Assembly (NCBI GenBank): GCA_036023115.1 | Contig: JAYKKT010000089.1 | Coordinates: 8,771,501 to 8,835,500, forward strand | Reading direction: 5' to 3' | DNA: 64,000 bases | Source of the DNA: Brasenia schreberi | Lineage: Eukaryota > Streptophyta > Magnoliopsida > Nymphaeales > Cabombaceae | Part shown: piece by piece, positions 37,401-49,800 of the stretch | How positions within the stretch are numbered: position 1 is the first letter of the stretch | Layout: each line of letters begins with the position of its first letter | Notes under the pieces: model-generated | What the model saw: the letters and a program-made list of their open reading frames with translations, nothing else | Database searches by the model: none | What the model was told of the DNA's origin: nothing | Made by a program: the position numbers and the translations under genes

Positions 37401-40400
37401 AGAACCTATTCACATCCGTTTGGCAGATGGTTCACATACTCCTATATTGGGAAAAGGGAACATTATTACTTCTTTTGGTGTACTGAAAAATGTTTTACAT
37501 GTTCCTAGCTTATTAGTTAATTTACTATCCGTATTTGCTTTAACTCAATATCTGAAATGCCGTATAATTTTTTATTCTACTGGATGTATATTTCAGGAAA
37601 TGAGGACGGAGAAGATTTGTGGTCAGGTAATGTAAGGAAAGGTCTCTACTTCTGCGAAGATAAAAATAAAGTGACGATGCAGTCTACTAGTATTACAGAA
37701 AAACAAAAGGATATACCTCGCTGGCATCAAAGATTGGGATATTTACCTTTGTCTAAACTTAGAATCTTACTTCCTGAATTCAGTTTATGTAATAATTTAA
37801 ATTTGAACTGTGAGACCTGCTAGAAGGCAAAACATCATCGTACTTCATTTCCCTTAAGTGAAGAAAAATCATCTACTCCTTTTGAAATTGTGCATTCTGA
37901 TGTTTGGGTCCTTGTAATACTACCTCTTTGCATGGTTTTAAGAACTTTATAACTTTCATAGATGATTGCACCAAGTTTATAATGATATATCATATGAAAA
38001 CTAGAGATGAAGTAAGGAATATTTTTCCCATCTACTGTAAATTTGTACGTACTCAATTTCAGGGCACTATTAAGATCCTTCGCAGTGATAATGGTGGAGA
38101 ATTCATGTCACAATTCCTTCAATCATACTTTGTCGAAAACGGAATGTTGCATCAGACGTCATGTGCATATTCTCCCCAACAAAATGGGGTGTCTGAAAGG
38201 AAGAACATACATATTCTGGAAGTTGCCAGAACCTTACTGATTGGGTGTAATGCACCTAAATACTATTGGGGTGAAGCAGTGTTGACAACAGTGTATCTTA
38301 TAAACCGCATGCCTAGTAGAATCCTAAATGGTAATACACCATTTCACTCATTATGTCCTCACCAGAAGCAATTTCATTTACTTCCAAGAGTTTTTGGGTG
38401 CACTTGTTTCATTCATCTACATCATGGTTTAAAAGATAAACCAGATTCTAGATCACTCAAATGCATATTTGTGGGGTATTCTTCTACTCAAAAAGGATAT
38501 AAGTGCTATGATCCTATTAGTAGAAAAGTGTATGTTACTTTGGATGTTACATTTCATGAAGATACACCATTTTATGAGATGCAGGATAATTCTTTATCTG
38601 AAATAACTTTCAACGGAAGATCAGCTACAACCTGAGAAGGAAAACGAAGAGAGAATACTCACTCAGAAGAAAGACTGGCAGGTATATTCTAGAGGTGACA
38701 GAAAGGTATTTTCACTAGATCAAGATAGTTGCTCAGGTTCAGATTCTCCTACTACTCAGGTTATTTCTAACACTCCAGATATTGACCTTCCCATTGCAGT
38801 CAGAAAAGGGAAAAGAGAAGCAGCAAAATACCCCCTGCAGAATTTTGTGTCATATTCTAACTACCCTGAAGAATATCAGGCGTTTGTGGTGAATTCTGAT
38901 TCAGTATTTATTCCAAGAACATTTGGAGAAGCTGAACAGAAGTTAGAATGGAAGAAAGCAATGGAAGAAGAGATTAATGCACTAGTCAGAAATGAAACTT
39001 GGGACCTGGTAGAGTTACCAGTAGGAAGGAAAACCGTTGGGTGCAAATGGGTGTTTTCGGTAAAGTATAAAGCAGATGGCAGTATTGAAAGATACAAAGC
39101 CAAATTAGTGGCAAAAGGTTACAGTCAGTCATATGGCATTTACTACACAGAGACATTTGCTCGAGTGGCAAAAATGAATACAATTCGAATAATTTTGAGC
39201 GTGACTATTAATAAATGATGGGAGTTATGGCAATTAGATGTGAAGAATGCTTTCCTTCGAGGAGATCTCATAGAAGACATTTATATGTATATACCCCCAA
39301 GTTATTGTCAGAGACAAACACGGAGTAAAGTATGTAAATTGAAGAAATCCATCTATGGCTTGAAGCAATCCCCACAGGCATGGTTTGAAAAATTTAGTGA
39401 TGGCATTATGAAATTTGGTTTCAGTAAATGCACCAGTGATAATACACTTTTTATCAAGCATGGCCAGAAAATTATCATACTCTTAGTCTATGTGGATGAC
39501 ATCATTATTTCTGGTAACGATACAGAGGGCATAGCTGAGTTAAAGAAGAGATTAAAAACGTTATTTGACCTGAAGGACCTGGGCATATTATATTATTTCC
39601 TGGGGATAGAGATCATTCATAAAAGGGACACCTTATTTCTAAGTCAAAGGAAATACATCCTGGACTTATTCAAGAAAACAAGAATGAAAGAGTGCAGGAT
39701 ATGTTCTATTCCTATGGACACTTCGAAAGAAGAGGATACTCAATCTACAGAACAATATGAAGATGTTGGCAAGTATCAAAGATTGGTAGGAAAATTGATA
39801 TATATAACCATAACTCGACCTGATATCAACTTTGCCGTGGGATATGTCAGTAGGTGGTTGCATTGCCCGTCGAGACATCACATGAACACTATATTCCATA
39901 TAATCATATACTTAAAATCATCTATTACTCATAGGTTACTATATGCTCCTCATTCATCTATGAATTTAGAAATTTACTCAGATGTTGATTGGGCAAGTTC
40001 CAAGACTGATAGGAAATCTACGTCAGGATATATGGTATGTCTAGGCGGCAATATAGTCTCATGGAAGAGTAAAAAGCAATCAGTGGTGACTAGATCGAGT
40101 GCTGAGGCAGAGTATCGTGCAATCGCTCTAGGAATGTGTGAAGGCCTATGGATTATATCACTTCTGAAGGAGATTGGGTTCAAAGACAACATGCCAATTA
40201 ATTTTTTCACAGATAATAAAGCAGATTTCCAAATAGCTTTGAATCCTGTATTTCATGAGAGGACGAAACACATAAAGATTGATTGCCACTTTATTAGAGA
40301 GAAAATTTCTCAAGGCATATTCAACCTTGTTCATGTACCCTCAGAAGATCAACTGACTGATATCCTTACTAAAACAGTACCTGTGAATGTCTTTAAGTAA

Positions 40401-40810
40401 ATTCTTACAAGGATAGGAATTACTACTCTTCAAGGCTCAACTTGAGGGGGCGTGTTGGAGATCAAGTTTCGCTTTATAGTTTTAGTGTCTTCAGTCTGTG
40501 TAAGTCTAGTTAGGTGGTTTGAGTCATGTTATGTACTTGGATCCTAATGAATCGGATCAGATTCATTAGGATCCATCAAGAACCATTTACTTTAAGTAGG
40601 GTCATTATAGTCTTTTAAGTTATAACAGGGATTAGTATAAAGTGTAATTAGGGTTACTTTGTAATACACGATGGAATGAATAAAAAGGTGGAGAGGGACA
40701 GCAGCCAAGGTGTGGCCGACTGCTGCCCCATTTTTCAGATTTTCTATTTTGTTTCCTGTGCAGCCATATTAATCATGATTTGATGCTTGGAATAAACATG
40801 TATATATATG

Positions 40811-40844
<34 letters not shown>

Positions 40845-43800
40845 TATATGTATGTATATATATATATATGTATGTATGTATATATATATATATATGTATG
40901 TATGTATGTATATATATATATATGTATGTATGTATATGTGTGTGCATGTGTGTATCTATGTATGTATGTATATATTTATAGAGCTAGTCATAAATGCATA
41001 ATGTCTTTTAGTGCATAATCTTGTCATAAACATCTCTTTAGTTCAATCTATGAGATGAACGGTTGGAGTGATAAAACAAAAAGATACAAAAGTACAATGG
41101 TACCCTAATTCAAATCCCTACCTTTGATTATACCAATTAAATGATGGAGATGTTTATCCAAGATTATGCACCGAAAGAAATTATGAATTTACCACTAACT
41201 CTACATGTATATATACATGTGTATATCTATTATTTATAGTGAGAGAGAGAAGCTGCATACCTGATATCCTGAACGAGAAAAATAGCACGTGATGAAGTAT
41301 AAAGCACTCCTGAAACATAGCAGATAAAAGGAAAATCAGTAAAAAAGAATGTTGCTAAGCAACATGAGGTATTCGTAGAAAATAGCCAAATATTAAATTA
41401 ATAACCATGTGCTGAAGCAAAAGCTAGGTAACCGCATCACATACACAGAGGGAAAACGCTTAAACATTTGAAGATCCCATACATCTTGAGGTACCACCAA
41501 TCCATGTATTCGACCCTGTTATTAACATGTTAACACATAAAACCTTGACAATCGTCAGCGGAAGTTTGTAAATACCATTTTACTGTATATCTGGGACTAG
41601 AATAAAACAAGTAAACCACAGCAAAAAAATCAACAGAATAAGAACACCATGTCTAGAGGGAAAGAGAAATTCCCTAAGTTTCTGAAGCATAAAATTAGAG
41701 GATCTATCATCAAGATTACATGGGAGAAAATTTGCCCGAGAAGCTTTAGTGCATCATCCACCTGAAAAAAAACACCAGAAGCACATCAGGACAGAAAATG
41801 GATAAATGTAGGAGAATAGCATAAACAAGACAGGCCCCACTAAGCTTTTAGAAGTTCCGATGTCTAAGATTAGCATCTTGGTGAAGAATCATCACATGAT
41901 TGATCACATAAGCAACAGCACCAACATCAACAATTCAACTCTTCTCTACCCTTAGTACAGTATTTCATATTCAACAACATATTGAATGGTGATACAACAT
42001 TAAAGTTTTCCAGTTTGCTTTAGCTGATAGCTTTAGTAATACTCCACCTACTTTCCCACAAATCATGTTTCACATAATCTTTACCAGTACTCCTATTGAA
42101 TTTCAGACCAGATACTCCTCAGCTGCCATCACACTGCCTTTTAGGATGAATACAGATTACAGAAGCCATTTTTGTTCTTAAAAATTTGGATATCTTTCTC
42201 TCCCAGAGCTGAGGAACCTACTATTGTATGTGTATCACTAGACTCTTCCTCCCCCATCATGCAACCAATTGACCTTCAAGATTTCAGGCATATACCTTAA
42301 GATTTTTGCCATTTTCAGAAACTATAGGAAAGACTCATTAAGAGAAGATCGCAACCAATTGAACTATATGGAAGTGTGTAAACTATAGAAATGAGTCACA
42401 TATGCACGGGTTTCGGTCTATTTTTCACCAGGGTTCAGGTTTAAGCTCAACTTGGATATGTATCAGGTTTCTCTCATCGTGCACCAGTCCCATACCGGAA
42501 CTTGAGCCCAGTAAAACCAATTAATCGCCACCCTATTCAGGTCAGATTGAGTCACGCCAACATTGCCATCCCTATCAATTAGCTCTAGAAAATGTTTTGT
42601 AAAGAGGTATATTATAAAGATATCAAGATGACACTGAAACTAACATCAACTTTCAGTGACAGAATTTGTTCAGACAGAAACAGTGAGACTCCCCAGTTTG
42701 AGTTTCTGCAGAGGATTCTTTTTACTTATTCATCTAACCTTTATATCTCAATTCATGCAGGAGCTTTGAAGAAAAATAGAGACAGATTATACAGTTCCCT
42801 GCTAAGAGATACTAAAAGCAAACTTGGTTGAACTTCCATTCTCTTTAAGGCTCTGTGCTTGATGACAGACATTGATAGGAATAAGGGGATTTTGGAAGTT
42901 TTCCATGCTAAACCACTTAAACAAGAGGACACCATAAGGAAGATTCACAGATGCGCCAAAGTCTAGCAATATTGATAGTAAAATTAGTCAAGACCTGATG
43001 AACCTGGTTATATATAAAAACTCACCATTTGGGCCACGTTGCTGAATATGGGGAGCCAATGGATCAAAGAACTCCAGATTCTAAGCCAACCATCTCTTAC
43101 CTGTAAGCATATTCAAAAACAGCAATTGAGTATACCATAACATCACGATTCCAAATAACAAATGCTTTAGTGATGAGACAAACCAAATGAATGAATAAAT
43201 ATAAAGAATCACCATACATTAGATAATGCCAAATGACATGAGACTGAAAACGTTTCATCAAGGTCAAGCAACAGAAGGAGACGTTGAATTTTGTTACACA
43301 AAAAATAACGCAAATATATACTTGTACATGTAAAGCTCCCTAGAGCTACTAGTGCAGAAACTAGAAGTATAAGTTTAACAGAATCATTATTTCAATACGA
43401 AGAAATTAGGCTGACACATGCATGTGGTCAAGCGCAGACACGCGTGCATGCATCCAATGCACGAGGCCCCATGGACGCATATGAATATGTGTGTGCATCT
43501 ATAAATACATACATAGACATGTATATATAGAGGGAGGGAGAGAGGGAGAGACCTGCTTTGAATCTCTCATGAATATGGAAGCCACACAAGACTGGTTTTC
43601 TGATTTAGGAACCGAGAACAGAAAAGCAAGCTCCTGCAGGCTCCTGTAAGGAAAAAGCATGTCAACAGTACCAAGTCCACGTAAGGCTAATGAAAATATC
43701 TTGAGGTGGTTTTGAAACATGGAAACAAAAGCAAAACTTCATTGTTGGCCTTCTAAAGAGGAAATGATAAGCCTAGAGAAAGAATTATTATTAGGAAACC

Positions 43801-46800
43801 AGGAAGCTGTGACATAAGAAGGATGAAATGTGGCAAATTGGCTCCTGTAATGATTCGTTCAAGAGAACAACAAGGACATTAAGAGAGCAACATTAGGTGA
43901 GAAGCTCTTTGATGCACCAACTATCAGTTACTCCTTCCTAAGTTATACAGTTGCATGTTTGACTAGAACAATAGGGTAATCAGAGTTCAGAAATACAAGT
44001 TATATCACTGAGGACTTGGTTAGAAAAGAAGATGTCCCCTGAAGAACTAAGGACTTACCTTATGACCCACAAAGGTCCATCATAAGCAGACAAAGATATG
44101 CCATCACTGAGAATCCTGCATGCAAACATGGCCAAGCAAGCATTCACAGAAACTGAGCTATATTGGACAGCAACGGGAAACATGATTAAAATTCTTTAAA
44201 AGTAGTGAAACATTGAAGTCGTTTGCAGTTGCACTGTGAAAGGCATTTTCCAAATGTCAGTCTAGTCCTTAATACTCTGGCAGTCGCTTCAAATACAAAT
44301 ACATTATTGTTGTTAAAAGTCAAGGTATAGAAGTGTGCCTGAGATATTGAAAGAAGAAGATTGAACAAATGCATGCATAAAGAACTCACTTATTGTGATT
44401 TCCTTTTGAGATAATTGATACAAAGAGGGTGAACAGCAACAACCCCAAAATGAATTCTTCAACCTCTCACGAAACGAATATTGCAGACCAGACAACAACT
44501 TTTGGCCTTTTCTTGGACGTTTTGGGGTTTCATGTAAGTTACTTTTAAATGCTTAAATACTCGTGTGATTAGGGAGTAAAGGAGAAAACTTAGATGCTGC
44601 TTTAGATATTGTTATACTTATAAGGGCATTCTAGCACAAGTTTGCACTATTGAAGCCAGCTAGGCACCACTATTTACTAAGGTCACCAAGATGTAATATT
44701 GGAATTTACAATAAAACTATCTTGCTATCTTCTCTAAACAGTCGGTGTATGGTGAGGGTACATCCTCAAATAGCAATCCGGAAGTACAGATCAAGAGGGA
44801 GGGTTACACCAAGTAGGCAACTACAAGTGAAAAAATTTGCTGAGTCTTTTTTACTTTGTATGTGTTTATTCCAGATATAGTGCATCATAGCCCGTTAGAA
44901 CTGCAACACTAAGCATGCCTGGTCGAGAATAGTGCTAGAACAGGTGGCCTAGGAAATCTTCATGTTTTGCCTTCTAGAACGTGGGAAATGGCATGATTGA
45001 CATGAAGGATAAGGTTTTTCTTGTGAAAGATAGGGCAACACAGTAGGCTGCAGTAGGGATGATGGAGGTCAAACCCCAAGTTTTCATCTATATCCATACA
45101 TATACAGAAATAGTTGTTAGACAGAGATTCGATGGTGGACGCATGATAGCTTTGTGCAGAACATGTGTATCGATATAATTTACATACAGAATGATGAAAC
45201 TATTTGTGTTCAGTACACCTTTTGCAAATTTAGCACAGCACATATGCTATATCTGACGCAAAGGTAATGCTGACAAGAATAAAGCTAAGTCTGCACATGC
45301 TAGTGGATAGGAGGTATGCATACCTCTCAAAGCTGTCACATATTCCCTGAAACCAATCAACTATAAGTGTTGCTGGAACTTCATGATGGTAATATCGAAT
45401 AAGATAGCAGAAGGAACCATTCCTACATGTTAATAATTAAGAAGTAAATGATGATGAAACTGAACAAACATATTTTTGAATTCATTTTGAGGGCAAGACC
45501 ATTAACAAGCACACTTAGACTGACAACCCAGGACAAATACTGCAACTTGTACAAGGTTACATCCCAAAACGTTCTTCAAGAATGTGCCAGAGGCATCAAT
45601 TATGTCCTGGAGCAATGATTAGGAAATATTCCCAGAAACTGAAAGCATTTATCCCTCTAGGGTTTTATCAGAAAAGAATCTCATGATTGGTGTGGTAGAA
45701 TTTTAACAGCATTAGTTATTACATTGTTAATATGAATGAACAATAAAAAGCTATCCAGGCAACTCCTGTCTTAGGAGATTGATGATATAAAGAATGTTAT
45801 TGATTCTTGCAAATGCATCCTTTTCTTCTTTTAAGATCTTATACAAGAGAAAAAGGATGATAGAGTTCACCTTGAGTTTTCTGGGCAAGCTATCTCAACA
45901 AACAAATATTTCCAAGTCCAGGCGAAAACTATCAATATGTTTTGGAAGACAGTCTTCTCTCCCTTGAAATATAGGCATAAGTAATTTGTATCACGAACAT
46001 TTTATAATTTTCCCAGGGATGTGTCCAAGCACATCCACACAGATGGCTGTTTTGAAGAACCATAGTTTTTGCAGTTATTCATAGGCAAAGTTAGTCTATA
46101 CTAGAAGCACTATTAGTTTATTTTAGTGGTCCATGTGAATTCTTAAAGTACAAAGGGTATATTTTGCAACAAATGTCAACTTCTATTACTCATGATAGTG
46201 CAGAAGATCGCACAGCACCAACAGCTGAAAGAGAAGTAGAACAATTCAGTACCATAACCATTTTCCACTTAGAACTCCCTCCTTGAGGTGGTTAGCAGCG
46301 TCCTCTTTCTTCAGTCTTTTTGCAGTTGAATGCGGCTTAATAGTATGAATGCAAGCCTGTAAAGAAGTCGAACATAATGAAAAAATCAAAATAAGATGGG
46401 AATATAACACCTGACATGACCCAATAGGAGTTGCACCGACATGCCTTCTGAAAAACAGCAGCTGCGAGCTCCATTAACTTCCTCTCCAGGCTAGTCGGAT
46501 TCGAAGTCCTCACATCTCTGTCTGCATCTATGGTCCTGAACGTTGCACACAGTTAGCATGCTTGGGACAAAGGCTTTCATTAGAAAGGGAAACCAAAATA
46601 ACAGGGTAACCCACCAGCTTATAGTATTCCCCATACAACTAGTCTGATCAAGTTCCTCGCACAAAACGTCTAAGAGAATAGAAATCAACGGAGTCAAGTC
46701 ATGAATGCCCCGACCTAATTTCAACTGAATTTTGGCATAGAGGATGAGAGCGCTCTGCATACAATAAAAGAAGAAAGGCAATTCATACTTTCACAATCTA

Positions 46801-49800
46801 TCTTAGCATACAATAAAAGAAGAAAGGCAATTCATACTTTCACAATCTATCTTATGTCATCGTGATTTCCATTGCAGGAACTTTTCTCATTGTTGTTCTC
46901 CCAGTCATTCAGGTTTAGCCTCTTTGTTCACATACCAGATGCTGCATTATTTTTCTCTTTCTATGTTCATTAGATTTGCTTTTCTTCTCCGAAGTGGAAT
47001 AATGGCTCACAAATAAAAGAAATCATGCCCGAAGTATTGACCACAAAATATAAGCATACGTACTGCAAATTTTATACCCAATGACTTGTTTTTGTAAAAA
47101 GGCACCATAGTTAGGAAATGGGCAGTACCACCAGTAATGTCATCTACTATGGGAGAGAAACATCAATGAAGTCTAAAATGGCCAAGGAGAATCGAGCACC
47201 AATGAAGATACTCAGCCGTCACCATGTAAATTTTCTAAAGAGAATCTTGAAGAAACTTTCTGATAAATGCCTACTGCTCTAATGCATAGGTATGATGAAG
47301 AAACAAGTTTTTAAAAAAAAAGAACATGATACTAAGTTACAAAAACCTACAACCTGTATCAGCCATAAATAAGCAAAGAACTCCCAAAAGTCGACAGAAT
47401 AAACCACATCACGCAAAAGAAGAATAAAATGAAAGTGAAAACATATATCTGAGAAGAGCAGGTTTAGGGAGATAGGTGGGAACCATTAAAGAGACAACAT
47501 GTGCCATGCTCTCTGATGATACGGCCAGAAAAACAAACAGAAGGGTTAACAAACTGCGAGCTCTCTGATGATAGTACCTTTCTCAGTTTTCACCATGGAA
47601 CCATTAAAAATTTAAAAGAGCAAAAGGGATGATGAAGGGCCCGATTTTGGAGAAAAGAAAGTTGAAACATCAAAATCACTTCCATCCAGATCATGGTAGA
47701 AGGGTGTTTACATGTTAAGGTGCCAATTAATGAAAAAGAAATGTGGAAACCCCACAAGATTGATACAAGAGGAAGACAATTTCATGTCCCAAATATTTTA
47801 ATTGTTTTTGCACATTTAGGCAGACAATAGAAGTTAAGGAATGTGGGACATAGAGCATTGTAACCCTTGTACAAATTAATCCAATGCCAAAGGAGTGGAC
47901 AAAGTAATTAAGAGGTAAGGATGAGTAACACCTTTCAGGGATCCACAATATGAATCTGATAATCTACATATAAGAATCTAACGGAGTGCATTAGTTCCAT
48001 AATGGATTTTAACTGCTGATTTTACTATTCAAAGATTTGCTGATACTATCTGGAAATGTTACTAGCGTACCTTTAGACCTTGATCATGAGTTGAAAGCCA
48101 GAAGCAAGAGATGAAATCCTGTAATGCAAGATGGATTTCAAGACATCTACGTCCTATGTTTGGACCATCTTTCAGCAGATATGTATTTACGCACTCAACA
48201 AGTTTTCGAGAAATCTTCCCCTCTTCCCTGATTACAGAAGGGAAATGAAGAAACCAGCCCTAATTAAGGATCACAAGAAGGAAAAAATTGATGGAGAACT
48301 GCACAAAAAAGATAAGTGCAACCAATAAATCTACCTTAGGTTCGAAAATATATTGATAACACCGTTGACAATGTCACTACTCAGGTTCTCATAAATATCA
48401 CCAACAGGGTGTTCCAGTAAGCAATGAAGAGTTTGGACACAGCGAAATGCTTCCTCTTTAGAAGTTGAATTCTTGTTCTCTCTGTCAGTCATAATTGACT
48501 CAATCTTGTTCAAATAGAAGAGTACAAAATCTGTTATCAAACCATTACATAGATCAGCAACAGAGGTAGATACTTTTCTTTTCTTAAAAGCTGCCATAAT
48601 AGTTCCTTTAGTTAGAATAACTTACTTTGGAAAACCTTTTTTCTCATTTGCATGTGATACTCTTTTATTTCCAGAAGTTGCCGAAGAATGCTGCTATATT
48701 CAGCCTGGAAACTTGGAACATCTTTTACAACTTCCCACAAGTGACTAAAAATAGATTTGACAGCAGCAAGAAGCACCAACCTCCTACCTGTTCTTCATTT
48801 ATAATTGATAGAAAATTAGAAATACAAAAAAGTTAACGCAGAACGAAACATAATGTAACAAGAAAAGTTTCACAACTAAAGAACTCTCTCTCCCCCCAGT
48901 TTAGCTTAAACTAGCGAGGAGCAACTCAAGTACTTTATCCATGACGGCAGTCTATCCTTCTACTTCTAGAACTAAAGATCAAACAGAAAAGCACAACCTC
49001 CCCTTGTTTAAGTGCAATGAAGCCACGAAAAATTGTGTGGCCCGCACCCAGGCTTCTCATTGTTCTCAATGGTCCAATAGAACATGGGTGACCATGTCTG
49101 ACCATATGTAGATGCAGCATTCACCAAGAGACATGAAGCGTTGTCTAGATGGTACCTTCCCTGAGGTAGTTGTGCGACCTTAGACAGACGAAACCTCATG
49201 GTCATGCTGTTGCCCATCATCTCCATCATTGCCATATCAAAGAGCACTCTGAAGTGGTTGGATAAACCTGTAATAGACTTTCTATAGGACACCAAAACTC
49301 TTTGGCTCTCCAGTCATGACCTCATTCTCCATGGATTGAGTAGATAATCAAGGACCTGCATTGACTTAACCTGGTCTTGACAATCAAAAGGTAGTGGTAC
49401 ATTGTAACCTAATGATACCCCTCTAATCATGCAATGTACAAGCTCTCCCTGTAGCCCTAGCAATGGACTTGTGACCCTTGTTTGATGATAGAATTGGTAT
49501 TTGAATGACATTTATGATTTGGCCTTTGAGGACTTGTAGTCCTTCGGTGAGTATTTAATTGTGACTTGCATCTCCCCTTGCAGCCGTAACATGGAACTCT
49601 TCTTCAATCGGTCATTTTGCTTATGGAATTTCTTGGAGACCTTGAAACTTATATTAACTTCTTGTAAAAGACAAGCTGTACTTTCACATAATTGTTAAAC
49701 AGTTTGATGTGCTGCAAACGTGTCCTTTGAAGTTCTACATGGAAAATCTTGTTCACCTATTTTAGAGTGTACTGTAGGGTATTTCATCGGTACTTGGCAT

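Larger units (their letters stand above)
35499..40798 (+). mobile_element. Complete Ty1/copia LTR retrotransposon in ATM intron 16
   Basis: A 5.3-kb element with two 346-bp LTRs (35499-35844 and 40453-40798), a PBS (TGGTATCAGAG from 35845) and a purine tract (GAGGGGGCG) before the 3' LTR. It has a 5-bp TGTAT duplication (35494-35498 and 40799-40803). I count about six differences between the LTRs by eye, roughly 98% identity, so it is a fairly recent insertion. It is antisense to ATM and sits inside a TA-rich microsatellite. The first LTR base pair is TA instead of TG at the left end. Confidence 0.95.

Noticed and set aside
40744..41018. Open frames rich in Y/I/M/H on both strands
   Set aside because: They are translations of the TATG/TA microsatellite.
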